The notes under the pieces are model-generated. The model worked only from the letters and a program-made list of their open reading frames with translations, did not search any database and was not told the origin of the DNA. A DNA stretch of 48,732 nucleotides from NCBI GenBank assembly GCA_009783705.1, contig WRCX01000009.1:1-48732 (forward strand), given 5' to 3'. This DNA comes from Candidatus Bathycorpusculum hydrogenotrophicum (GTDB lineage: Archaea > Thermoproteota > Bathyarchaeia > Bathyarchaeales > Bathycorpusculaceae). Positions within the stretch are counted from its first letter, which is position 1. Each line of letters begins with the position of its first letter. The position numbers were made by a program, and so were the translations under genes. Of the stretch, positions 26,218-32,855 are shown in pieces.

Positions 26218-26493
26218 ATGAGTAAAAAAGTAGTAGGTAAAAAAGCGCCGCCCTATTTCTACGATGGGCCGCCACCCGAAAAAGAAGACCGACTCTATGA
26301 GACCGATGATATCTACAATGCAGATGAACGTAACGAGATGCTTGATGACGATGAAATAACAGCAGCCGAAGAAGGCTTTATGCGTGGACGCCAAGAAGAA
26401 CCACCCAGCAAAAAACAAACCCTCAGAAACGCTATTAGCCACACTGATGAAACCGCAGATGAATTAGCTAAAGAAGACGCCGAGGACGACTAA
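26218..26493 (+). CDS. small acidic protein next to polB, possible polymerase accessory subunit
   Basis: A 91-residue protein with a basic, aromatic start (SKKVVGKKAPPYFYDG, 2-17), a central acidic helix (DDDEITAAEEGFMRGRQEE, about 42-60) and a strongly acidic tail (ADELAKEDAEDD). It follows polB on the same strand. In Sulfolobus, PolB1 forms a holoenzyme with two small subunits, PBP1 and PBP2, one of which has an acidic tail that limits strand displacement. Size, acidity and position make this a candidate counterpart; I cannot confirm homology from memory. It could equally be an unrelated acidic protein. Followed by a T-rich terminator. Confidence 0.65.
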   Translation: MSKKVVGKKAPPYFYDGPPPEKEDRLYETDDIYNADERNEMLDDDEITAAEEGFMRGRQEEPPSKKQTLRNAISHTDETADELAKEDAEDD

Positions 26494-26594
26494 CACGCCA
26501 ATAATAAGAAATTGTGTTCTTCACATCAATACATAGTAGTTAACATAGCGAGCGTATTTTATTTTATGATTAATGAGTAGTTAGGTATATTTTC

Positions 26595-26668
26595 TAAGGT
26601 ATTGTTTTGATGCTTTGTTGTTTTCTTTTTGCTTTTTCCAATTTGTTCTTGTTCTTTTTTATTTTTGA
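26595..26668 (+). terminator. T-rich terminator after polB-acidic protein genes
   Basis: Repeated runs of four to six T on the plus strand, broken by single G or C, make up most of 26595-26668, without a stable stem. This is the form of archaeal U-tract termination signals that work with the aCPSF1/FttA factor encoded elsewhere in the window. The opposite gene ends at 26709. Confidence 0.5.
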
Positions 26669-26708
26669 TCAGTATTGTACGTGAGGTGGGTAAAATAGAG
26701 TACATGTT

Positions 26709-27350
26709 TTAGTTCAGGGCAGGTTTGTAACTTTTTAATTTTGTTATGTTGCTATTTCTGGGCAGGGTTAGGTGTAGTGCCTTTTGGATTTGGTGTGCAA
26801 TTATCCAGCTTAGGGGTATGGTGTATAGTGCTAGTGTTGCGTTGAATAGAGCTGATAGGGGTAGAAAGGCGTTTGTGAGGACTGGGTTTAATCCAAAGCC
26901 TATTGGAGGTGGTTGGGGTAGTGCGAAGTAGTGTATTATTGTCATAAATGTTGTACGGGTTAAGATGCCTATTGTTGTTGCGGCTGTGAGCCATTTGATA
27001 CTGGCAAGGAGGCTGGTTTGGGGGTTTTTGTGGGCGTGTACTTTTTTGCCGATGACTATTGTTGCATATATGCCGGCTTGCATGGATAGGCAAGCGAGCA
27101 TATTGTAGAGTGGTCCGGTTGGGAGTGCTCCGGGAAAGAGAATAAAGAGGACACTTGTGTTTAGCAGGCATACGGCTATGCCAGATATGGGGCTGATTAT
27201 TAGAAGGGCTATGACTATTGGGATTTCCCATATTTGGTAGAAGAGTCCGGGGTCAAATGGTGCTGGGACTGAGAGATGGGTTATGGCAGGGTTTAGGGTA
27301 ATTGCTATGGCGGCAAAGACTATGGTTAGGGTAAGTTTTTTGGTGTCCAA
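26709..27350 (-). CDS. ECF transporter S component (substrate unknown)
   Basis: A 213-residue membrane protein with about six helices, of the type that binds a vitamin or precursor for energy-coupling factor importers. The opening KKLTLTIVFAAIAITLNP has the alanine/small-residue-rich first helix that contacts the ECF T subunit. FLPLSALFNATLALYTIPLSWIIA forms late helices, with a charged tail. The ATPase and T-component genes are not nearby, so it probably shares a common ECF module. The substrate cannot be told; riboflavin-, thiamine- or cobalt-type components are possible. Monocistronic; start ATG 27350. Confidence 0.7.
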   Translation of the reverse strand: MDTKKLTLTIVFAAIAITLNPAITHLSVPAPFDPGLFYQIWEIPIVIALLIISPISGIAVCLLNTSVLFILFPGALPTGPLYNMLACLSMQAGIYATIVIGKKVHAHKNPQTSLLASIKWLTAATTIGILTRTTFMTIIHYFALPQPPPIGFGLNPVLTNAFLPLSALFNATLALYTIPLSWIIAHQIQKALHLTLPRNSNITKLKSYKPALN

Positions 27351-27423
27351 GGTGTTTCAAGATTCAACATTCATGTTACTTATTTAAGAGTAATTACCCA
27401 AAAAAGCGTACGCATATTTGGGT

Positions 27424-27579
27424 ATGGTTGAACAAACCAAACAGCAAAAGAGAGGACAAACAGTGCAGGAACAAGTGCCGCCACTATACCGCAAGAGAAT
27501 AAACAAAGCAGAACATCAGCTATTTTGCCAAGACATCAACAAAAAAACTACGCTCGTGAGAGTTAAGGGAAGAGTTTGA
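27424..27579 (+). CDS. doubtful 51-residue basic ORF
   Basis: An ATG-started frame of 51 codons, rich in Gln, Lys and Arg (for example QKRGQTVQEQVPPLYRKRIN), lies between the ECF S component and the aminotransferase gene. No family is recognised and no clear ribosome site precedes it, so it may be chance. The rest of the 298-base gap shows nothing else. Confidence 0.22.
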   Translation: MVEQTKQQKRGQTVQEQVPPLYRKRINKAEHQLFCQDINKKTTLVRVKGRV

Positions 27580-27648
27580 CAGCTTAGGGGGTTTCTAGCG
27601 CATAAGGCTTATATCTTCAGAGCCGGTTTTTTTGGCTGAGGGTAAGCT

Positions 27649-28719
27649 ATGCATAAGAAACTCTTGATTCCGGGTCCTACAGAAGTTAGTAAGGAAATAC
27701 TTCAAGAACAAACCCAATATTTAATTGGTCATAGAGAAAAAGCGTTCTCAGACCTATACGGCGGAATAACCGACAAACTCTCCAAGTTCTTTGAACTGCC
27801 GGCTGAGTATAAGCCGACAGTTACCACAGGGTCAGGATCGCTTTGGTTTGATATATTGGGCCGAAGTGTTGCTAAAGAGAAAGCTCTTGCATGTGTCAAC
27901 GGAGCCTTCTCAGAGCGTTGTGCACAAACGCTGGCGGCGTGTGGTAAACAAACAGATGTTTTCAAAGTTGAGATGGGGCAAGCCATCAAACCAGAGGATG
28001 TTTTAGAAAAGCTTGCCGCAGACAAATATGATACGCTAACGGTATGTCACAATGAAACCAGTACAGGTGTGCGTAGTCCCATTGCGGAGATTGGTAAGCG
28101 TGCTAGGGAAGAGTTTCCAGAGGTCATTTTTGCGGTGGATGCAGTTTCATCTATGGCAGGGGACAAAACTTTGCCACAAGATTTCAACTGTGACATCGTA
28201 TTTGGGTCTACCCAGAAATGTTTTGCACTACCCCCGGGTTTAGCAGTTGGCTTGGTTAGTGATCGGGCCATAGAACGTGCTAAAGCGGTGCCAAACCGAG
28301 GGGCCTACACCGATTTAGTGGATATTTTTGAGTTTGAAAAGAAGCACCAAACACCTTTCACACCCAATGTATCACTGCTCTATGCACTAAACAAACGCCT
28401 AGATCTGCTTCTTGAGGAGACCTATGATAGGGTTTGTGCTCGTCATCAAGATATGGCAAACTATACCCAGACATGGGCTAAGAAGCATTTCAGTATGTTC
28501 CCCGAAGCGGGATATGAATCCATAACGGTGAGTTGCATAAACAGCGACGGCAGAGATGTTAAAGCCCTAAACCAGAAACTAGGCGAGCGGGGTTATCTTA
28601 TAAGTGCTGGCTATGGCAAATTAGCGGATAAAACCTTCCGAATCGGCCACATGGGCGAGTGGAATCTGCAGGGTATAGAAGAGGTCTTGGCACTAATCGA
28701 TGAAATATGGGAATTATAG
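27649..28719 (+). CDS. class-V aminotransferase (serine/alanine-glyoxylate type)
   Basis: PLP-dependent aminotransferase of 356 residues. The opening LLIPGPTEVS, the cofactor-binding FAVDAVSSMAG (D164) and GSTQKCFALPPGLAVG with the Schiff-base lysine K190 are diagnostic for the alanine-glyoxylate/serine-pyruvate/phosphoserine group. In archaea and Thermotogales this type can make phosphoserine from phosphohydroxypyruvate. The next gene encodes a DUF1015 protein, a frequent neighbour of serine-biosynthesis genes, which supports a role in serine metabolism. Substrate assignment is therefore contextual. ATG start 27649; a hairpin follows the stop. Confidence 0.88.
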   Translation: MHKKLLIPGPTEVSKEILQEQTQYLIGHREKAFSDLYGGITDKLSKFFELPAEYKPTVTTGSGSLWFDILGRSVAKEKALACVNGAFSERCAQTLAACGKQTDVFKVEMGQAIKPEDVLEKLAADKYDTLTVCHNETSTGVRSPIAEIGKRAREEFPEVIFAVDAVSSMAGDKTLPQDFNCDIVFGSTQKCFALPPGLAVGLVSDRAIERAKAVPNRGAYTDLVDIFEFEKKHQTPFTPNVSLLYALNKRLDLLLEETYDRVCARHQDMANYTQTWAKKHFSMFPEAGYESITVSCINSDGRDVKALNQKLGERGYLISAGYGKLADKTFRIGHMGEWNLQGIEEVLALIDEIWEL

Positions 28720-28735
28720 AGCTACAAGATCCTTG

Positions 28736-28754
28736 TCAGCGATAAAATCGCTGA
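28736..28754. terminator. perfect 8-bp hairpin after the aminotransferase gene
   Basis: TCAGCGAT (28736-28743) and ATCGCTGA (28747-28754) form an uninterrupted stem with an AAA loop, 17 bases past the aminotransferase stop. It could be a 3'-end stabiliser or terminator-like stem. No long T run follows, so classic intrinsic termination is unlikely. Confidence 0.35.
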
Positions 28755-28799
28755 TAAAGGAGATTTAGCATCGGGCAAGCATACAAATAACCCACAACA

Positions 28800-28807
28800 T
28801 TATAAAT
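28800..28807 (+). promoter_or_regulatory. TATA box upstream of the DUF1015 gene
   Basis: TTATAAAT lies about 40 bases before the TTG start at 28843, predicting a start of transcription near 28829 and a short leader. It suggests the DUF1015 gene has its own promoter apart from the aminotransferase gene. Confidence 0.45.
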
Positions 28808-28842
28808 GTGCTAGAAAAACTAACCTCAGAAAGTGACGTCTC

Positions 28843-30120
28843 TTGGTTGACATTCGACCCTTTAGAGCTCTAACCTATACACCAAAAGCAGGCAACCCCG
28901 CAGATCTTATAACTCAACCTTACGATAAAATCGACACTGCTCAACAGAGAGCCTACTATGCACTCTCACCTTACAATTTCTGTCGGCTTATCTTACCCTT
29001 AGAAGAAAACAAATACGAAATCGCTCAACAGCGAGTCAGTCAATGGTTAGAGGAGCAAGTTCTGAGCAAAGAAGAGCAACCAGCGATTTTTGTTAGCCGA
29101 CAAAAATTCCACCTAGACGGCAAACAGTATAGTCGGATTGGCATAATCGCGGCTTTGAGGCTCTATCCGTATAGTGAAAATATGGTTTATCCTCATGAAG
29201 CTACCTACAAGGCACCTAAGGCCGATCGGTTAAATATGTTGCGCAATGTACAGAAAGACTTAGAGCCAGTTTTTCTTATGTATCAAGATCCACAAGCCCA
29301 GACTATTCACTTTATGGATGAGGCAACAAAAACGGAGCCTATTGTAGAGGTTACGGATGCTTTGGGTGTGGAGCACACGATTTGGAAGGTTTCAGATCCA
29401 CAAAAAATTCAGCATCTTCAAGCTATCTTTGAGCAAAAAAGCATGGTGATAAATGATGGTCATCATCGTTATGAGAGCGCTATAGCGTATCGAGATGAAA
29501 TGCGTGCTAGGGGCAACTGGACTGAGGAAGATGCGTTTAATTTTTATATGTGCTATATGGTGCCTGTTCAGGAGGAGGGCGTGATTGTTTTGCCCACGCA
29601 TAGGCTACTAAAGAATTATAAGCTGACTCCTGAGGTGTTAGAGGGGTTTAGTTGTTTCTTTGGGATAGAGGAAATCGAGCCTACGGCAAAGGCTATTGAG
29701 GCGTTTTTGGGTAGTCGTGTTGGGGAGCATGCGTTTTGTGTTTATGATGGCAAGAAAGCCTGTGGGTTAACGCTTAAGCATGATAGCACCGTTTATGAGT
29801 TTATTGAGGCGTATGTTTCTAGGGAAACCAAGGTTTTTGATGTTATTATTCTTCGGGATATCGTTTTTAGGCAGGTTTTAAAAACGGGTCAGTTAGATCT
29901 TGATGATACCATACTCTATGAGCGCTGGACTAAGGATGCGCTTGCAAGAGTAGATAGTGGGGAGGCATCAATGGCTTTTTTGGTTAATCCAATTCCGGCG
30001 AAGACTGTGGCTGAGATTGCGGTGCAGCATGAGCTTTTGCCTGAAAAAAGTACTGATTTCTACCCTAAGCTTGTCTCGGGGTTGGTGCTTATGGATATTT
30101 CTGTTGGAGAAAAACTGTAA
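28843..30120 (+). CDS. DUF1015 family protein (serine-metabolism neighbour)
   Basis: A 425-residue DUF1015 (COG4198) protein. Family landmarks are the start VDIRPFRALTYTP, TQPYDKID (24-31) and the central NDGHHRYESA (204-213), whose paired histidines and arginine look like an active site. The family lacks an established reaction. Its recurrent association with serA/serC-type genes, and the class-V aminotransferase directly upstream here, point to serine or phosphoserine chemistry. A distant resemblance of the HHRY region to the ParB-like fold of archaeal serine kinase SerK is a guess. TTG start at 28843 with a TATA box upstream. Confidence 0.85.
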   Translation: MVDIRPFRALTYTPKAGNPADLITQPYDKIDTAQQRAYYALSPYNFCRLILPLEENKYEIAQQRVSQWLEEQVLSKEEQPAIFVSRQKFHLDGKQYSRIGIIAALRLYPYSENMVYPHEATYKAPKADRLNMLRNVQKDLEPVFLMYQDPQAQTIHFMDEATKTEPIVEVTDALGVEHTIWKVSDPQKIQHLQAIFEQKSMVINDGHHRYESAIAYRDEMRARGNWTEEDAFNFYMCYMVPVQEEGVIVLPTHRLLKNYKLTPEVLEGFSCFFGIEEIEPTAKAIEAFLGSRVGEHAFCVYDGKKACGLTLKHDSTVYEFIEAYVSRETKVFDVIILRDIVFRQVLKTGQLDLDDTILYERWTKDALARVDSGEASMAFLVNPIPAKTVAEIAVQHELLPEKSTDFYPKLVSGLVLMDISVGEKL

Positions 30121-30151
30121 GCAGTATATCCGAGTTTAGTTAGCATATATG

Positions 30152-30169
30152 TTGGCATCTATATGCCAA
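30152..30169. other. perfect 7-bp hairpin after the DUF1015 gene
   Basis: TTGGCAT (30152-30158) pairs with ATGCCAA (30163-30169) around a CTAT loop, 31 bases after the stop. It may protect or end the DUF1015 transcript. The next 300 bases to the aquaporin promoter hold nothing I recognise. Confidence 0.35.
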
Positions 30170-30467
30170 TGCCATATACGAAAATATGATAGGGCAGGTG
30201 ATTGATGTACAATATTTTTTTATTTGCATATTGTTTTGGGCGGCATGGTTTGTGGCAGGTTGTATTGGCCCTAAATACTTAGAGTAACAAGGATCTGAAT
30301 TATTTTTCACAATCCACCACGCAAAGCGTACACATCTTCAATTAATTTGTTTTTAGTTGTAATATCGTGTTTTTGCCATATTATGCGGCATACTTCAGGT
30401 ATATCGTGAGATTATCTGTTGTAGATAGTAATATTGTCCACTCAGTCAGCGCTGTTTGAGACGCTAT

Positions 30468-30477
30468 CTATATAAAA
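30468..30477 (+). promoter_or_regulatory. TATA box of the aquaporin transcript
   Basis: CTATATAAAA-type box about 42 bases before the leader ORF start (30518) and about 115 bases before the aquaporin start, predicting a leader of roughly 90 bases that contains the small ORF. Confidence 0.5.
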
Positions 30478-30517
30478 CGGATTTTGTCCGATTGTATTTT
30501 ATAATTGAGGAGAAAAC

Positions 30518-30595
30518 ATGACACATCGCAACACACCCCAACTATTTATTAAGATACATAACTTAACAGTAATAAAAATGAGGCAAAACAAATGA
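30518..30595 (+). CDS. 25-residue leader ORF coupled to the aquaporin gene
   Basis: A short frame with a strong ribosome site (GAGGAG, five bases before the ATG) ends with a TGA that overlaps the aquaporin ATG (AAATGA), the classic layout for coupled translation. Its start, MTHRNTPQLFIK, resembles the aquaporin start, MTHEETPHTPIAK. At DNA level the ribosome site plus first codons look like an older duplicate of the aquaporin initiation region. It may be a regulatory leader peptide or an upstream entry site for ribosomes. Confidence 0.45.
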   Translation: MTHRNTPQLFIKIHNLTVIKMRQNK

Positions 30596-31302
30596 CACAC
30601 GAAGAAACCCCACATACACCAATCGCAAAATACACCGCAGAACTCATCGGCACCATGATTCTAGTAATCATGGGCTGCGGTAGCGCAGTCATCGCAGGCA
30701 GCACCATAGGCAACCTAGGCGTAGCATTCGCATTTGGTCTCTCCGTCATAGCAATGGCATACGCCTTTGGCCGCATCAGCGGATGCCACATCAACCCAGC
30801 CATCACCATCTCCATGTTTGTCGCAGGCAAAATCGACGCACGCGACACCGCATTCTACATCGCATTCCAAAGCATAGGCGCAACCATAGGTGCAGGCATA
30901 CTCTATATAATCGCATCCGGCAACCCAGGCTACAACATCGCATACAATGGCCTAGGACAAAACTCCTTTTCCACATCAAACAACGGCTTTGGCCTAGTTC
31001 CAGCCCTAATTGCAGAAATCGTACTAACATTCATCTTCGTCTTAGCCGTACACGGCGCAACACATGAAAAATCACCCAAAGGCTTTGCAGGCATAGCCAT
31101 CGGCTTAACACTGACCCTTGTCCACCTAGTCGGCATACCCCTCACCGGAACATCAGTAAACCCTGCAAGAAGCTTAGGACCAGCACTCATAACGGCCATC
31201 TTTGACAGCACCACCGCACTGAGCCAACTCTGGGTATTCTGGGTAGCACCCATCATCGGCGGCATCCTAGCAGCCCTCGTCTGGAAAATCTTCAAAAAAT
31301 AA
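30592..31302 (+). CDS. MIP-family channel (aquaporin/aquaglyceroporin, AqpM-like)
   Basis: Membrane channel for water or small neutral solutes, with six membrane helices in 236 residues. Both pore motifs are present: CHINPAIT (N68-A70) and SVNPARS (N190-A192), followed by the selectivity-filter arginine R193. The sequence recalls AqpM of methanogens, which passes water, glycerol and dissolved gases poorly or moderately. The coding strand is notably rich in A and C. Translation may be coupled to a 25-codon leader ORF whose stop overlaps the ATG; the gene also has its own GAGG eight bases upstream. Confidence 0.92.
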   Translation: MTHEETPHTPIAKYTAELIGTMILVIMGCGSAVIAGSTIGNLGVAFAFGLSVIAMAYAFGRISGCHINPAITISMFVAGKIDARDTAFYIAFQSIGATIGAGILYIIASGNPGYNIAYNGLGQNSFSTSNNGFGLVPALIAEIVLTFIFVLAVHGATHEKSPKGFAGIAIGLTLTLVHLVGIPLTGTSVNPARSLGPALITAIFDSTTALSQLWVFWVAPIIGGILAALVWKIFKK

Positions 31303-31314
31303 ACAACTAACACC

Positions 31315-31327
31315 CTCTTCTTTTTTT
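31315..31327 (+). terminator. T-run terminator after the aquaporin gene
   Basis: A TCTTC stretch followed by seven T lies 13-25 bases past the aquaporin stop, a simple archaeal U-tract termination signal for this transcript. Confidence 0.5.
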
Positions 31328-31460
31328 AACTCCTAAACAACACACAAAACCAACCAACCCCCTCACAAAAGTTATTACCACACCACAAAACTTTATCCAA
31401 CAATCAGGATAAAATCTAAAATAGGGTACTAAAGCACAACAAAGTTAAAGTAAAAAATGG

Positions 31461-31607
31461 TTATTTGACGAATTTTGTGGGCTGACGCTTAAAACGTTTC
31501 TTACAGACCAAACTGCAGAAATGATAGGTATCGCCCTCATAAGATATCTTAAACTTTGCAGTATTCTCGTCGAGAACTGCACCGCAAACGGGATCACGCA
31601 TTGACAT
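31461..31607 (-). CDS. 48-residue YHS-domain metal-binding protein
   Basis: A short minus-strand gene. The product starts MSMRDPVCGAVLD, continues YEGDTYHFCSLVCKKRF (23-39) and ends QPTKFVK, the complete YHS domain pattern (DPVCG, then YHFC, then C and F, then P-x-KF). YHS domains bind metal ions through cysteines, here C8, C31 and C35, and occur alone or fused to copper/heavy-metal ATPases. The frame is open further upstream without a start codon, so ATG 31607 (or 31601) is used. It is probably a small soluble metal-handling protein. No metal transporter gene lies beside it. Confidence 0.8.
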   Translation of the reverse strand: MSMRDPVCGAVLDENTAKFKISYEGDTYHFCSLVCKKRFKRQPTKFVK

Positions 31608-32000
31608 CAGGTGTCTTAAAGCCTCAACAACTGAAGCTACTTGCCCCCTATTATGGCTAGCGGTAAACCAAGTTTAAAAACACCGACAGTAAAACAAGTT
31701 ATAAACAGACACATAAAACAAACTAATAAAAAACAAAACACAACCTAAGAAAAAACAAACACCCCCAAACAAACCACCCACATAACCATGAAAAACTGCC
31801 AGCCTAAAAAAATTACAACTACACAGAGTTTAGTTTCTGATCAAACAAATAATGACAACAATAAAGCACAAAGACATGCGTGTTAATACGCAAATCAAAT
31901 ATTGAGGGTACAACAATCTACCTATAACTAACAGAGCGAACTTGAATAAAGAAACGCTTAACTGTAGAACTATCAATAAATGAGGTTGAGAGGAAAAAGT
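31608..32000. other. A/C-rich intergenic region upstream of sepF
   Basis: Nearly 400 bases of DNA rich in A and C on the plus strand, between the divergent YHS gene and sepF. No gene or RNA is recognised. A ribosome site (GAGAGGA) for sepF lies at its right end. Confidence 0.35.
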
Positions 32001-32776
32001 ATGCCGTTCAATCTATTCCGCAAAAAAAATCCGAAGACAAACCGCTTTCCACAGCTCCCCAAGATGAAACCCAGTCGCCAGAATACACCACTCAACCCCA
32101 AGAAACCACAGAGATGCCCAACACTCAAACCACCACCAACTACGAAGAAGAAGAGGAAAACGCACCATTTGAACAATCAAACAGACAAGAAACCCTCTCA
32201 ACGCCTCAAGAACCAGAAGAACCCGAGCTACCTGCTCAAATAACAAACGTCATAGTAGATAACAATAACCCCAGCGAACCCCAAGAAACAGAGCCCGCCC
32301 CATTTGTGCAAGAAGAAAATTTTGATACACCCATAGAAGACACACAAAAGTCACAAGAACCCGAAGAGGCACTGCCTGCCCAAGAAGACCAACCACAAGA
32401 GCCCCCTGTTGCGGAGGCTCCAATTGTTGAACCGACTGCTGAGAAGCCAGAAGTTCTAGCTCCAGTAGAAGCACCAAGTAAGGCCTATCTAAAGGCTATG
32501 CCGCTAAAGGATCTCTCAGATACCGAAAAAGTCAAAGCAGAAGTCAGTGAAGGAAATATAATTATTTTACGTGTTACACCTCTGGCCGGCAAAAATATAG
32601 AAGATGTAAAAAAAGCCGTAAATGATCTTTTTGAGTTTGCAGAAACCAGCGGCGGAGACATTGCACGCCTAGGGAAAGAACGAGTAGTTGTTTGCCCTAA
32701 AAATATTAGAATTTGGCGGGAGAAAACTCCTGCGCCAGTTGGCAGTAGCAATGAACCACTGCCCACAGTAGCCTAA
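32001..32776 (+). CDS. sepF: archaeal SepF, cell-division membrane anchor for FtsZ (frameshifted at an A8 run)
   Basis: SepF tethers FtsZ to the membrane. The intact frame from 32114 gives 220 residues: an acidic proline/glutamine-rich linker, then the SepF core (about residues 125-212) with YLKAMPLKDLSD, IIILRVTPLAGK, GGDIARLGKERVVV and IRIWREK. The membrane-binding start is in another frame: ATG 32001, after GAGAGGA, encodes MPFNLFRKK and meets A8 at 32022-32029. One extra A would join it to KSEDKPLSTAPQDE in the main frame. That linker frame is open and of SepF character from the run onward. So the gene carries either a one-base deletion, a consensus error or slippery A-tract expression. 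Confidence 0.82.
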
Positions 32777-32854
32777 GATGTCTAAGGGTAGTCTAAAAAT
32801 ATTAGAAGGGGCGGGAGAAAACTCCTGCGCCAGTTGGCAGTAGCAATGAACCAC
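32697..32854. repeat. tandem duplication of the sepF 3' end
   Basis: The last codons of sepF and flank (32697-32759, 63 bases) reappear at 32793-32854 (62 bases), nearly identical except for a short difference after ATTAGAA. The second copy fills the gap between the convergent sepF and aCPSF1 stop codons and ends one base before the aCPSF1 stop. It is non-functional for coding but may carry a shared 3'-end signal. Confidence 0.85.
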
Positions 32855-32855
32855 A

